A stretch of DNA of 64,000 nucleotides from Quillaja saponaria (taxonomy: Eukaryota; Streptophyta; Magnoliopsida; Fabales; Quillajaceae): the NCBI GenBank assembly GCA_029379385.1, contig CM055606.1:16703142-16767141 (forward strand), read 5' to 3'. This document shows, one piece after another, positions 11,733 through 28,343 of the stretch. Within the stretch, counting starts at the first letter, position 1, and the number at the start of each line of letters is the position of its first letter. A program made the position numbers and the translations under genes. The notes under the pieces are model-generated. The model was not told where the DNA came from and searched no databases. It worked only from the letters and a program-made list of their open reading frames with translations.

Positions 11733-14330
11733 ATGGAAAATACGTGTGGCAGTGCTCAAGAAAATGGCCTGGAAAAAAAGGATTCATTGCCTTGCTTGAG
11801 CAATAAGGGGGAATTATCAGATGGAGACACTCTGGATTTTTCTGGATCGAAACCCAAAAAATGTATTCGAAGGGTGAATCAGCATCGAGCTGTTGGTGTT
11901 AACCAGTTACAAATTAGTAAAATTTTCCTAAAGGATTTATTCATCCGAAGTGCTCGTGGCTTAGACGGTAGTATACAAAAGCATATGGTGAGTGTGGATG
12001 AGAAGTATCTTCGCCGCTGCCTTGAACTTATACACATAAGAGCACTAAGTTCAGCTCGATGCAACATATCGATGACCTTAAGCTCCAAAAGCATGGGAAT
12101 TTTATCCAACAACTTAAATGCTGCTGGGACTGGCAATGTTTTTAATCATGGAGCAGAGTGGCCTCTGGATGCAGTAATGGGAAGCAAGAGCATGATAAAT
12201 ATATTGAACAGTCCTTTGTTTCACCAGTTGGTTGCTTTAGATAGCAATGCCAAGTTAAGAAGAATAGAATTGGGAGATGTTAAGGGAGCTGCGTGCAATG
12301 AATTCATGAACTCTCCTAGTGGTTTAAGCATCTCTTCATCATATGGTCTAGCAAAGGAAACACCTATCTCTGAAAGCCATAAATATGGATCTAAATCTGT
12401 TCATAAAAGGCTTGTTTCTATTTCTAGTACTAACAGCTGTTCTGACCAGTCTTCTTCTGCTCCTGTCACTCTATCACAGGGAATGCTCCAATGTTCATGG
12501 AAGGGAGAGATTCCCCATTTTGTTTTTTCAGCTGATGGTCAGAAGGAGATCTATGTAACCAAATTGCATAAGGTTGAGCCAAAGGATAATAAGGCTCTGA
12601 ACTATATATACTTCTTCCATGTAAACAAGAGTGGCCAAAAGGACTATCAGATTTCTGATAATGAGTTGCCCCTTGTTGGTAGGATGACTGTATCAACACG
12701 TATCTCCCTCTGTCCTAACAATACTAAAACCATGGAAACTGAAATTATTTTGTATGGTAGCAACTGAAGTTTATGAAAAAGAGATATACACTTCAAGCTG
12801 AAAGTCACAGGAAGAGTAAGGGGCTCTCAAAGAAGGTAGTGGAAGTGTTCAGGCCAGGTCAAAAATCAAAAAGAAGAAATCTCTCAATCTTTGGTAAAAC
12901 AAGTGGCACATTGGATTACTGCCCATGGGAACCATCGCAGCATGCTGTAAACAATTTTGATACTTTAGGTGGGGCTAGTTCATTAGAAACTAATCTCTTA
13001 TCAAATTTTGAGTTGGCTGCCATTTTGGTGAAAGAACATCTTCCTGGCAACCGCCAAGAGGAAGTGGGAGGTTGGGGCATGAAATTTCTAAAGAAATCTG
13101 GGGTCAAGCAAACCACTGGCTTTTTAGAAGGATCAACACCTGTTGATTGTTGTGCTCAAAACACATGTGATTGCACTACTAGTACGAATGTTCTAATTCC
13201 AGCAGGTCTTCACGGTGGGCCAAGAACCAGGGATGGTGGTCCATCCAGTCTCATAGAAAGATGGAGATCTGGTGGACATTGTGATTGTGGTGGTTGGGAC
13301 ATCGGGTGTCCTCTCACCGTACTGAAGTCAAGCAAAGAAGACACTTTGTCTATAGACCATATGCAGGGCGAATGCAGATCATTTGATTTGATGACACAGG
13401 TGTGTTAATCTCTTTGATTTATATAGCTGTTTTATCACTTTAAGCATCATTTGCTATTAATCTCATGAATGGAAATTGCTTGAGTTGTTTGGGCTCTGGC
13501 AACTGTTAAAATTTGCTTTTGACATATCTATATTTAATAACTTCATATTATGTGTTTTGCTCCTCATAACCAGTAATTTTTCTTCTCCTTCATTTGGCTA
13601 TTTCTTATATCATGGTATACTAATGCGGAAATAATATAAGGCTTTAACTTTCTGATGACTCTGCAATAGATTACGGTGGCTGGGAACAAAATCACTTTGT
13701 TTTATTATTGGATTTGATGGTCACGAACTTTGTGTGCCATTCTTCCATAATCTATCCAGGAGATTGTATTTTTGGATAAGTTCTTTGTTCTTCAAACACA
13801 AAATCCAATAGTTGTTACGGTTAAATTTGTGGCATATTTACAATTGATGAAGAGAGAGAACCGTGTATGGTGGTTTGGACATATCTAACGTTGGCAAGTG
13901 GATGTTGTAGGTAGGAGAGTTGACTTGGTGTAGGTAGGAGGAGTTAGACGGGGATGAGGGAGATCATGAATTACACGAGGATAAGTCCATGAGAAGATAT
14001 GATTGCTCTAGGCATCATCACTAGTATGGGACTTAAGGCTTAGTTGAATTGACTTATTTATATATGATGAAATTATTAGTACTCTCTATTTTTACTGCAC
14101 ATTTGAGAAAAGCTTTGCTTGATATCTGATGCTATGACCATGCTTCCTTCAAATTTCAGGGTTCAAAGCATTATGCTCCCACCTTGAGGATGATGAATGT
14201 TCACTATGGTTTGTATTCCATTCATTTTAAGCCGTCTCTGTCAGCATTGCAATCTTTCTCGATTGCAGTAGCATTGATTCATGCATCAAGTCCTGCTCTC
14301 CGGCGCAATAGTGTACAGGAGTTGAAATAG
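11733..14330 (+). CDS. DUF3527-family protein, frameshifted
   Basis: Exon 1 runs 11733-13399 and exon 2 14160-14330 (GT-AG). The N-terminal part has the VDEKYLRRCLELIHI segment, and the DUF3527 region starts around SWKGEIPHFVFSADGQKEIY. It continues through RRYTLQ-like residues, GLSKKVVEVFR and GGPSSLIERWRSGGHCDCGGWD, and ends SALQSFSIAVALIH...VQELK. The family is plant-specific, of unknown biochemical role. The frame is broken: the first frame stops at 12765-12767 (GSN-stop) and the homologous frame resumes by 12773. Exon 1 is 1667 bases, so one base is missing or two are extra. Removing one A from each of two short A runs between 12755 and 12785 would also restore homology. With the frame repaired the product is about 612 residues. 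Everything else looks intact, so a sequence error or a young lesion are both possible. Confidence 0.8.
13840..14075 (+). mobile_element. LINE retrotransposon 3' relic inside the DUF3527 intron
   Basis: The plus strand reads, with several stops, like the tail of a plant LINE reverse-transcriptase ORF: an REN-R-x-WWFGHI segment, then RRVDLV, VGGVRRG-GR and an EVHEKI-like piece. This matches the widespread LRWFGHVxRRP...RGRGRPK...W motif of LINE-type ORF2 ends. It is short, stop-riddled and surely dead. It lies wholly in the intron 13400-14159. Confidence 0.65.
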
Positions 14331-17150
14331 CAAAAGTCGGGTTTGAGGTTATGTGGAGTTGTAACTTCCTTACCGTCTCATAACAGTGATTATTTCAGTA
14401 GTTAAGTAGTTTGACAGGAATCAGATGTTTTATAGTTGTTAGTAATCATACGATCAGATGTTTCCTTATTTAGGTTAGTCAGTATTAAGTAATCATTTTT
14501 CCCCTTCAGTTGTTGACAGAAACTTTTATCAGGCTTTTTCTCCCAGGGGTGATGTAAAACCTTTTGCTGAAGAGAACCCCCTCCACTTAGAGTGAGATTA
14601 GTGTGGCTATGGTGGTTTTTGGGAAATTGGAATTTGAATTTAATTTAAAGAAAAATAATTATTTGAAGATAACATTATGTTCATTGGATCATGAGTTCAA
14701 TTTGACTATATTGGAAATTTGTATATTACTGTACGTCTTGTATATGAAAGTTCCCTTTATTTATGATTAGAACTCATGGCCAGATTGATACTTTTTACCA
14801 TGTTGTTGCTTTACATGGTTCAATAGGTACTGGTTTGATGGCACTTTATTCATGTGCCATCTTTAGGTAGCCATAAATAGGATCTGCTATTGGCTTCTGG
14901 TAGTCAATACCTAATTTCGTTGTCTTGAGCCTGCACTACCGTGCTGATCTATCTCGCATCGGACAGTTGTTAACATTGACATGAATGATATGTTTCCTTG
15001 CATTTATTGTCTTTGTCTTACAGATTTCATCTTCCAGTAAAGAAGCAATTACATATGGAACAAGTTTTTAGTACGCAGGATGAAGCATGGATCAGATTTC
15101 TCTTTGGACCAACTCAGCTCGGTAAACTCTTTGACATCCTCTATAAATCATGATTAATGTCATTATAGTAATCTAATCTGTCTTCCTTCTATCAGATTGT
15201 AAAAAAATAAAATTTAAGAAGCAATAAAATCTTAACATTTCCGGTACTTCTATAGTTGAAACTGTTGCAAATCACACATCTCATGTATCATGTTATTGAC
15301 CCACGTACACATATTTCTTAGGTTAAGAAAATTAAAATATAGAAATCCTCTTATAGAAAATATACATGCAAAACATGGTAAATTAGGTTCAACAATTAAG
15401 CTTAAATCATGTTCAAGGTTCCTTATCAACGTGTTTAAAGATGTGTTTTGCATGTATGCAGGTGCCTCACTTATCTTGCTTCCAGTTCTTGCATTACTAA
15501 TCCATGCTACTAGAGGTCAGTATTGAAATATAACTGCTGGATTTTTTCCTCTTACTCCTCTATCAATAGTTTTATGTGTTTTTTTTTTCAGCCTACTTTT
15601 TTAACAATTTTGTCCACTTGCAATTATGATAATAGAGAATTTGAAATATCCAAACTACCATGTTTGTGAAGTAGGTGGCAGAATATATATATTCAGGCAA
15701 ACCAGAAGTAAAATGAGTAACCATCTAAAATATACAGTAAATTTTCATTTTGGATTTCCTTTAATAGATTTGTTGGTTTAATCTAAAGCATTGCAATCTA
15801 ACATGAATTCTTAAGCAGATTCAAATAATGATTTTGTTCATGTGTTGAGTTTATCACTACTTAGGAAGACCTGCTCAAAGCTCTTCCACTTTGTCCATGG
15901 CCTCTCCGCCCCCTACAAAAACAAAAGAAAAAAGACATCACTTGCAGTCTGATTTCTAGGTTATCTGTTATAGTATCTGCCTCAGTGATTTTGGTGCTTT
16001 TAGTCCATGAAAGAAAGATTGTTTTCCCCTTTTTCCCATATTGTTGTTGGTTACATAGATCTTAGGTTTCTTAAAATGTCACTCAATTATTTTGTATTTG
16101 TTGGACAAAGGCTTTTAAATTTTGGTTGTATGTTATATTATTCAGAACTATATCTTTCCATTTGTTGTAAATCAAAATGCAAGTCACTGTCAAGTAACAT
16201 ATATGGTTGTTTGACTCTATTTCTCTGATCTTGACTTATTTCAAGAAGCTGGTAATAACAAAGAACAAAAAATTCAAAGAATTGGGTAATGAATCAGCCA
16301 GTAATGTTCTGAGGTAAAGTCTTGGAGGTTGAGAAGAATTAGGTAATACCTAGTTGATCTTAGAGTCAGATAAATTATAACCTATATGACAACTAACTTG
16401 ATGTATAAGTTACAATAAGCTTCAAATCACCATTAGAATCCATTAGGTTTTGAAAGAGTTATGTATTCATTATATTTTCTTTCTAAGTCTATATATAATT
16501 TTGCAGTCATTTTATGAATTATATTAATTAAAAATCCTACGCGATCCTATTTGAACAAATCAAATTTTATGACCCAATCCAATTATACTATGATCGACAC
16601 TTCAAATACATATAAAAAGTTATACCAACCCGGTGCACCAAAAACACTTGAATAAAATTCATGTATACAAGTCCTCAAGTTTCCAAGATTTTCATCAATG
16701 CAATTTTTTTTCTTACATTGAATATGATTTACTGGACATGAGGCATGTCATTATTTTTAAGGATTAGTTTGTTCATTGCAACAATACTTTCCTCTCATAT
16801 AAAAGAAGATTCTGCATACAAATTCATTTTGGACCCATGATAAAGTACCTGCACATGTCATATTGTACAAGTTTAGGTACAATAACACAAAATTTGATTA
16901 AAAAGAAAAAAGAGAGTAATATTTGATCTAGTGTATAGAGTTTTATACTATCTATAAATAAAATTACAACATATTAGTTTATAAACTAAAATATAAATTA
17001 AAATTAACAGTAGTAATTGATAATTGATATTAAAGGAACACACACATTCTCTTATTCCTTGACAGTGTAAAAAGTAAAAACAATTTGAATTTAATAATTC
17101 AAAAAAAAGAAAGAGAAGTTTTAACTAAGAGATGAAATAATAGGGGCCAG
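14331..17150. other. Intergenic region before RPL23
   Basis: The first few hundred bases are probably 3' UTR of the DUF3527 gene. Two stretches (15024-15120 and about 15462-15514) are bounded by acceptor- and donor-like signals and could be untranslated exons, but they encode nothing I know. The remainder is AT-rich and unremarkable. Confidence 0.45.
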
Positions 17151-17156
17151 GTACTT

Positions 17157-17333
17157 AGCCCAGCAAGATATTACTCATTTTCAGGCCCAAAAGGTTGAGC
17201 CCAGAAACTACAAGTGAAACGATACTGTTTTTGTAATTATGCAAAAAGAGCGGGGCTCTAATTGGAGTTTCATTCCACGCGGTCTAATGAAAACCCTAGA
17301 AGCACCCTCTTTATATATCCACGTAAAACCCTA
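17157..17333 (+). promoter_or_regulatory. RPL23 promoter: site II-like elements, telo boxes, TATA
   Basis: GGCCCA at 17184-17189 and AGCCCA at 17157-17162 and 17198-17203 match the site II type. AAACCCTA telo boxes lie at 17291-17298 and 17326-17333, with a TATA-like tttatatat at about 17310-17318 between them. Telo boxes combined with site II elements are the known promoter signature of plant ribosomal-protein genes. The start codon follows at 17363. Confidence 0.75.
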
Positions 17334-17362
17334 TTTGCTTTCTGTAAGCCCAGCCGGAGAAA

Positions 17363-20323
<2,961 letters not shown>

Positions 20324-21457
20324 GGATTCAAACTCATCTTCTGGACTCTGTTTTGTTACTTTTTATATCTTGACATTACTAGATTCTGGTCATATGTTTA
20401 AAGACGACTGGGTTTTTATTTTGAAGTTTGGAGTGTGGCGTGTAGACGTTGATTTTATATTTCATTATAATTACAAACTTAAATCTTCTTTTCTTTGTTT
20501 TATAAATGTGTATAACATTTTGTTGGTAATTGAGAATCTATCCCTCAACGATATTTTCTCGGTCATCTTATACCATGACAAAATTTCTTTTTGACATGGA
20601 AATGCTTGAAAACTAAATGCCATGCTTCTTCTTATCAATTATATTCTGAAATTGATCAGAAAATTCCCTTTCATCTAAACAAATACAGAAAAACTACATT
20701 CACAACTATCAAAATTTATGAATCAAATCAGGTAGCCTGTTTTCCTACCTGGCTGTAATTGCATAAGCTGCAAATATTACTTAAGAAGAATGATTCCAGG
20801 TGAAAAATGTCAACTACACTCGTTATAATCTGATACCAACCCTGTACGTATGCATGGCTGTAATAGAATTTTTTTAATAAATGGGGACATCAAATAGATC
20901 AAATTTGTTACCAAAATCATTGCCATAGGGCATAGAATAGAATTCTTATAAATGGGCACCAAATAGGTCAAATTTGTTACCAGACCATTGCCATAGGACA
21001 TAGGAAAAGCAATTACAATAATCAAATCATTCTGATATACTTACACTTGAAAAGGGCATGGCTTTGCAAAGATTTAAATCTGCGATTTATTTGCTGACAA
21101 GTTCTATACTTCTATTAAGAAGTTGATTTCCCAAGTACTGATAATGACAAATTGGCAGTAGATGTCAGAAATAATTACAGCAACCATGGCAAACAGTGGC
21201 TTCTTTGAGAGTATCTCTAGGATCCCTGATGCCTGGTTATCCTCATACACCTGTTCTCTTGTAATTCATGGGAGAAGTACAGTAACAATGATGTTCCTTC
21301 AACTAGCCCCTAGTGGTCAAGAGTAAAATGATGGACACTCTATTGTCAGAAATAACTAATTTATTTCTCACAACAAGCAAGTCTGCTAAAAATTGTCTCT
21401 TGTAGAATTTCCTCGGTTCTCTATGCAATTAAAATTGCAGTCAACCCTGGTTTCATG
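20324..21457. other. Convergent intergenic region between RPL23 and CDS4/5
   Basis: It holds the 3' UTRs of two genes that face each other. An imperfect tandem duplication lies at 20862-21005. No other gene is seen. Confidence 0.5.
20862..21005. repeat. Imperfect 74-bp tandem duplication
   Basis: The segment with aatagaatt, caaatagatcaaatttgtta and attgccatagg at 20862-20935 recurs at 20936-21005 with small indels and substitutions. Confidence 0.8.
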
Positions 21458-24400
21458 TCACACTACAAGCGGCGGTAGAAAGGTTTTGACAAATGAGTAT
21501 GCAAGTGCACCTGTGAATAAGTAACTGTCCACTCTGTCTAGTATTCCACCTGAAATGAGATGTCACAATTATGAAATACTCATACTAAGAAACTCAGGAA
21601 TCTAAGCACAAAATCGATAATATTCTTTTTGTTTGGCTGCCTCCAAGATTGAAGGAGCATTTTCTTCGAAGGGAAGATATGTAAAGCCTTGAAAGCTATG
21701 CATCAAGTAACCAATTGATTCAAATGCATGGACAAGTTACAAGAATCTTCTCGATAAAAGTATCGGTGAACTGTTTTTTTTTTTTCCTTTGGAGCTAAAA
21801 CAGAATGAGCAAACTGATCATCATTCATCTATATTTTTTTCTGTACATGAAGACAAATATACTTGGGTAGTGTAATCATTAGCATGCTGTGCATTGCAAC
21901 CTAAAGGTGAAGTTTCATTTTAAAAGAAAACCCAAAAGTAAAATAGTCCTTTAAAAGAACATAGGGCCAGATGTCCCAAATAGATGAATACAATTAAAAG
22001 GAGAGAATATATGTGGTGAAGGCTGCTTATATATAAACTGGCCCAACAGTGAACTTAAATAGATCAATCAACTGACCCCAGGCCAGTCTAGCTAAGGTGC
22101 GGTCCCAACAAGTACAGATGTGTTTTATGAGAAGATCATTACTCGATGTTATAGAGATAAAACCTTAGGAAATAGGCATGAGAACCCCATGAAAGAACAT
22201 ACAATCATACAATGAGTATTATATAAAAGACATTCCCAAGAAGATATCAGATATTATTGCAACCAAAAGACAATGAATTGCATAAAAATTTTATTCTGAA
22301 GCCATATGATGAAGCTCACTAAACATAAACATCTATGAATTTCACTAAAGTACCGCACGAGATTGTTTTGAAATATAAAAAAAAAAAAGAGTAAAATTTT
22401 ATTTGTCAATCATGAAAGTGTCAGATACTTTTTAGCGTCTATCATAGGAAAATTATAAGCCAAATGTAACTCCATAATTACCATGACCAGGTATCAGGGA
22501 GCCAGACTCTTTCACGCCCGCATCACGTTTAATCATTGATTCAGTAAGATCACCAAAAACAGACCCAAAGAAATTCAGAACCCCGAAAGCTATTCCACTG
22601 ACAACCAAAGAATAGACCAAAGTATATCATTACAAATGTAAAGAGGTCATCTATGTGGATACATTAGCTGCACAAAGAAAGTATGCATGTTCATGTTAAA
22701 CCAGAATGGAATAAGATTATCGTTTATTAACAGAAGAAAGAAGAGTAGGACAGCGAGCATAATCACCTACTCCGGCACCTAAAACATGAGCCTGATAAGA
22801 TTAACAGGCAGAGACCAACTATAATAGGTGATGACAAAATACTATCCAGAGCAATACTATAATAAGGGTTAAAAATACCTAAATACTATGATGTGAAAGT
22901 AATCAATGATAACCTGATATATCAATATTTTAGCCTTGGACTTACTTATTCACTGGGATTGTAGAGGTAGTTTTGAGTTAAGAGCTAGTTTCGCATATTT
23001 TCTTTTACTTGTCAGTTATTTGAGGAGTATATATTCACCTCCTGCTTGAAATACTCCCTTCCTTACTTGTCAGTTGATTTAGGTGTTTGGTATACAAATA
23101 AAAAAACTCATCAGTGAAAAACGACAAGAATTAAGTGGAGGATCCTGAATTATGGCTGCAACTATAGGCAGTATCAGTGGGTAATTGGTGATAATTGCCA
23201 ATAGGTTGTTGATGAGAAGCTCAAGTTTGCTGCAAAAAATAAAAACTGCCTTTGACAAGAGGAGAACCCTTTTTCTGCATTTTGAAGGGTCATTTTCCAT
23301 TGAATACTACAACAAACATCGGAAGACTAGGAAAATATTTTTCACATAGGTATTATGAAGTGACTATTATCCTTGAAATAAAGGGTCTTGCTTCAATTTT
23401 GAGATGACTAGGCTATTAACTGTGGGAAGATGAGTACCTCAGCAATGATGTTGGCCAGTTGAATATCTTTGACAATATGACAGAAATGGCTATACAACCA
23501 CAGAACCCTACAATAGTTCCCTCCCATGTTTTCTTCGGACTTATGCTAGTAAGTGGTGTCCTCCCATATGCCTGCAATGGAGTATAAAAACATCACATTG
23601 ACGTCCACAGGTAGGATCCAAAAAGTATCAGGCAAAGCAGCCCTCTGTTTTAGTAATGGTTATGAAAGAGGGAGGAGACACTGACTAGTTATCAGACTAC
23701 AAAAAGCAAAAAGAAATCCCAACTTTGACACATAGATCAGAATGTTAATCATAATTTACAACACAGCCACAACAAAAACAAGTCCAAATCTGGGGGTTGG
23801 GATGTTAGTCATATTTTATTAATGATTAAAATAAAACACTGACTGCTTTCACTGTCATGTTCTGGCTGGCTGTTCCTAAAGATCCTAATGGCAAAGACCA
23901 TGTGATCATGAGCCATTTCAAGCTCTAATGTCAACAGATATCATAGAGAATATCCAATTAGAGAATCAAAAGCAGGAACAAAATTATAAATTCACAAAAG
24001 GACATGACTGTGGATCTTGTCAAAGTCAATTTGAGAGCCCCAAATCTAGTCAAAGTCACAGAATCAACCAAGCAGTTTTATATGATGATGGCAAGAGTTG
24101 TGATATTACCAGCGAAAAAAAAATAAAAATAAAAATCTTGAATGAGTAACAAATTGAAGAACAAAAGAAGTGCTACTGATCGATTTGAAAACCTACATAC
24201 CCTGCCACCCAGAAAAGCAAAAGTATCGGCCGCAATAATGCTGCTGAAAGAAACCAAAGTTGCCACAAGACCAACTGTCCAATGAGCTTGACCGCCAAGA
24301 TGTATGGGCCATACTGCTCCTATTCCTGCAAACGTCATCTAGGTAGGAGTTAGTTTAAACACATTCTAGCTCAAGCCTCACATAAACAAAAAAGTTAGAT

Positions 24401-27400
24401 GTTCAAAGAACTACGTGTAGCTGTCAAGGAAATAAAACCATTTCATATCCACAATATGAATGATACAGCCTCCTAGGAAATGTATCAACAAACAACTGAT
24501 ATGTACCTCCTAGATAATCTCAAGCAAGGCCTTAATGCCCTTAATTTCATTGTTCCACATCATAGCATCAACTACCCTAAGCCAATGACACAGTTAAACC
24601 TCAAATGCACACAAGCCAAGCAAAGATTACAACATTGTTTCTATGCATCGAAACTAAACAGGCCTCATGGAAAGAAAGTCCAATAAGCACAGCAAGTACT
24701 TGATTGGTTACTAGGAAAAACGGTCCAAATGAAATGGAGTTACTCATTTTTATGCTTAATGAGCAAGTCCATTGTTCTTTCAGCCAAAATATTGCAATTG
24801 GAACAACATATTATTAATAAAAATTAACCCATATACTCATATAATACATACTTGTTAAGAATACCTTTTACATGTAATAACTGCAACAAAAAGAATTACA
24901 ATTACAGATTACATCAACCCTTTTGTTGAAGTCATCAAGGCATTCAAATGTTTCAACATAAAACACAATGATTTTCCAACGCACCAGAGAAACTAAACAA
25001 TGCTCACTTTCCATGATGGAGAAGCACTAAAAAGCACAGAAATCAACACAATATCCAGCATTTCAACATCTCCAAATTTCATGGTGGTTTAAATCTGTTT
25101 ATTGCTGTGCAGAATGGTGCTTTGCATGAATGGCAATGAACATTGATGACTAGCAAAAGCTATGATAAATGTTCCACTACTATAAACCAAAGAAAACAAT
25201 GACATGATTGATACTGAATTGCTACATAAAACCCATTTTTTGGCGACAAATTCCAGCAAACTAAAAGAGCAAATTCGGACTAATGTTGCAAAACTGATGA
25301 TTAGTGCTAAAAAAATCACAAGTAAAAAATGCAAGATTCACTACTGTATATGGACATTATTCCCTGCTAATGTACTATCTGTATATAGACATACAATACT
25401 ACATATCTACAATATATGAAATTGACATCGTCACTGTGTCTCCTCGTCTGCATTGCAAACACATAATACTCATATTTATTCTTAAAGGCAACCATCACAA
25501 GACCCTATGTCCAAGGAAGTCCCTGAATGGAAGCATATTTCTACATGCACCCATGAATTTGAAGAAACATTTTAGTTTTCTAACTTGAGAGATAGGAAAC
25601 CAAAGAAGCATTATTTTCTTACTTGTGTTCAAGGCAGGAGCTGACAAACCACATCGAAGCTTAACCCAAAAGGAAGGAAGATAGCCACAATAAAATAGCC
25701 CAAAGATGGCACTACTAAGCTGAGCAAACCGAGGGTTTCCTCTCTGCAAAAGCAATGCTGTGGCCACAATAAAGGCAGCAGATGTCACGGAAACATCAAT
25801 TTGACCAAAATACCTGAACATGTATCAGAAATACTAATCAGCAACCAATGCCACCAAACCTGGAGCGGTGGAGCACAAATATTTTCACCATACCAATTAA
25901 AACAAATTTCTCTACACCACTGTTTTGGCTCTTGTCTAAAATCCTTCACCTTGATGAAATGATCCTTTGAAGGCATAATCACCTCACAGTCATCTTTAAT
26001 AATGTCTAAACAAGTTGGACATGAATAATAGCAAATCTTGAACACAGCAATTCTCACCTCTTGCATGTCAAGGGTCCATCAATGATTGGCCTAAGAGTGT
26101 CTTCTTCCAAATAGACTACAAAAGCTAGTGATCCCTTAACAATAGAACTGAGACTATTAACCCTGTCACCACACAGCACTTTTAACTCCTTAATAAAGCT
26201 CTTCCTCTTTCTACCTCTAGCTACCCTGAAACAACCCAACATTGCAATCTCCACCCTGCACCCATTTTGACTTGGACATTTTGTATATAATACTCTAACT
26301 AGTTTCTCTCTCAGAAGCACAACCTATGACCCACTAATCTGGAGTCTGGACCTCCAAAAGCTCCACTGCTCCTCCAATCCATCCAAGTATCAATAAGTTA
26401 AATAATAACCTGTTTTTGACTATAGAGACCACCAGAAACCTCAGAAGTTCAACTCCATGGTTTCAGCAATTCCCTTTTGAAATTTAGATCTTCAAACCCT
26501 AGAGAAAATGATGTAACAAGACATTCCCATACGACTGTATAGAACCAAAACTGAAATTCTCAAGAATGATATGCAAGAGTTACCACATGATATTGTGATT
26601 TAACATTGATACACACATTACACATATAATACAAAAAAGAGCACCATTTACTCTTTATAGTTCAAAACATTAATCTTCCATTTTTAGCTGCCCTTCTACT
26701 TCTTCCAGGTCAAATTTTCCTTTCCCTTTTTTCTACATTGTGTTAAGTAAATTAACATATAGAATTACATGAGAAGTGTTATATTATTTTCTGGATTAGG
26801 GACTCTATTATTTCTCATTTCATGATAACGTGTCTAAAGGGATCCTATACATTTTTCATTTGCAGTTTGAAGGAAGAGTCCAATGGGACAAACTTAACTT
26901 TTGGGGACTCAGAAGGCAAAAGACCCCCTCCCCCTCTGTCTGCCATTTGGTTACTTATAGAACAAGAAACACCAAAAAAACATAGCATATGAAAAAAGGT
27001 ATACCTTGAATTATTAGTACCCAGTTCTAAGAGGACTAGCCAAATGACAACTCCAGATTATAAATTGCATTTGATTATTCAAATTATTATCTCTACTTTT
27101 TTAAAATTAAATTCACAAAGAGAGAAGTACAAACAATTTGTCTCAAATTCTATGATAAATGATAAAGCAAGAGTGAAATAGTAAAGGCATTATCAGATTT
27201 GAGTTCTGATAAAAAAAGAAAAAGAAAAAGAAAAAAAAGGCACACTAACCAATCTTACATGGTAAGTATGGGCATGAGGGCACAAATAACATAGCAAACC
27301 CGCGACACATAGCGAGGAGGAGGGGTCATTCCTGCAGTAATTCCTCGGCTGCGAACCAACTGAAAGTATTCACGTGCACCAATAAAGACAGCAACAGCAA

Positions 27401-28343
27401 AGGCCACCGTGAATATCCATCCTCCAGCCAACACAACACCGCCAACAGTTATCCCAATGCCAAGCCCAAAAACAATTCTTTTTCTAACTTCACTAGATTT
27501 TTGCTGAGATTCTGAGACCAAATCCTCCTTCATTGGTAAAACACGGCTTTTGTTAAATTCCTAAGTATACCCACTTAAGTAACTATATTTCATTGCACAT
27601 ACATGCTCCAGAAATTTATGGAATGATAAAGAAATCCATTTCACAAAGTTTCTGATATTTTTCTCAAAATATTTCAAGTTCTAAAATTGCCATCAGAGCG
27701 ATATTTCTAAATCAACTAGAGATGCCAACATCCAAATATATCATTAAATTATAATCAATGAAAGAGAGGCAAGACATAGATGATTCATCCAATATTCTGC
27801 GGATACTGTCCATCCCCTGATAATATTGAATACCCAACAAATGACCACTATATCAAATTAACATATCATTTTGACAGACAAAACCAATATTTGATTTTTC
27901 ATATACCTTGCATATTATTTATTAACTCCCAGCACAATCAAAGTCCCAAATTCTAAATATTTTTTAGTAATGCTACTTACATATGCAGTCAATTAATCAA
28001 TAAACCCATTTCGGTTCTAAAATCATACAAAAACAACTTTATGACATATATATCTCAAACCCAACAGGACCAATTACCAAGATACCTCTTTGGCATTGCC
28101 CTCCGGCTCTGCTCGAGCCACAGCCGTAATTAGTCGTCGGTAAGTCAAGATTCCTTTTTGACCAAAACGAAGCACTCCCTTGGACCCATCAAATACTAAA
28201 CCAATATGGTTGAGATTTGAGCTTGGGCGACTGAAAATTAAGGTCTTTGAACACAAGGGACGGCATGGACAAACACATAGAGATGACGAAGACAACGGAA
28301 TGAGCTTGAAACTATCAATCTCCAAAAACGGCATCGTAGCCAT
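21458..28343 (-). CDS. CDS4/5: Phosphatidate cytidylyltransferase, plastid type (CDP-DAG synthase)
   Basis: Seven exons on the minus strand: 28078-28343, 27259-27546, 25623-25813, 24201-24325, 23438-23571, 22482-22597 and 21458-21549. All junctions are GT-AG with matching phase, for 1212 bases and 403 residues. It converts phosphatidate plus CTP to CDP-diacylglycerol, feeding phosphatidylglycerol synthesis in plastids. Exon 1 encodes a Ser-rich N-terminus of transit-peptide type ([20 protein letters not shown]). Hydrophobic membrane segments follow from [17 protein letters not shown] onward. The family signature covers S-M-I-K-R...K-E-S-G...[11 protein letters not shown] near the C-terminus. 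At the K-D position of this signature the protein has K-E. The homology to Arabidopsis CDS4/CDS5 is from memory, and I cannot tell the two apart. Confidence 0.95.

Noticed and set aside
22740..22800. Possible extra exon of the CDP-DAG synthase near the ttttag acceptor
   Set aside because: It stops in every useful frame, and exons 5 and 6 already join in phase.
26054..26320. 88-codon minus-strand ORF in intron 2 of CDS4/5
   Set aside because: No likeness to any family and no sign of splicing; the flanking exons join directly.
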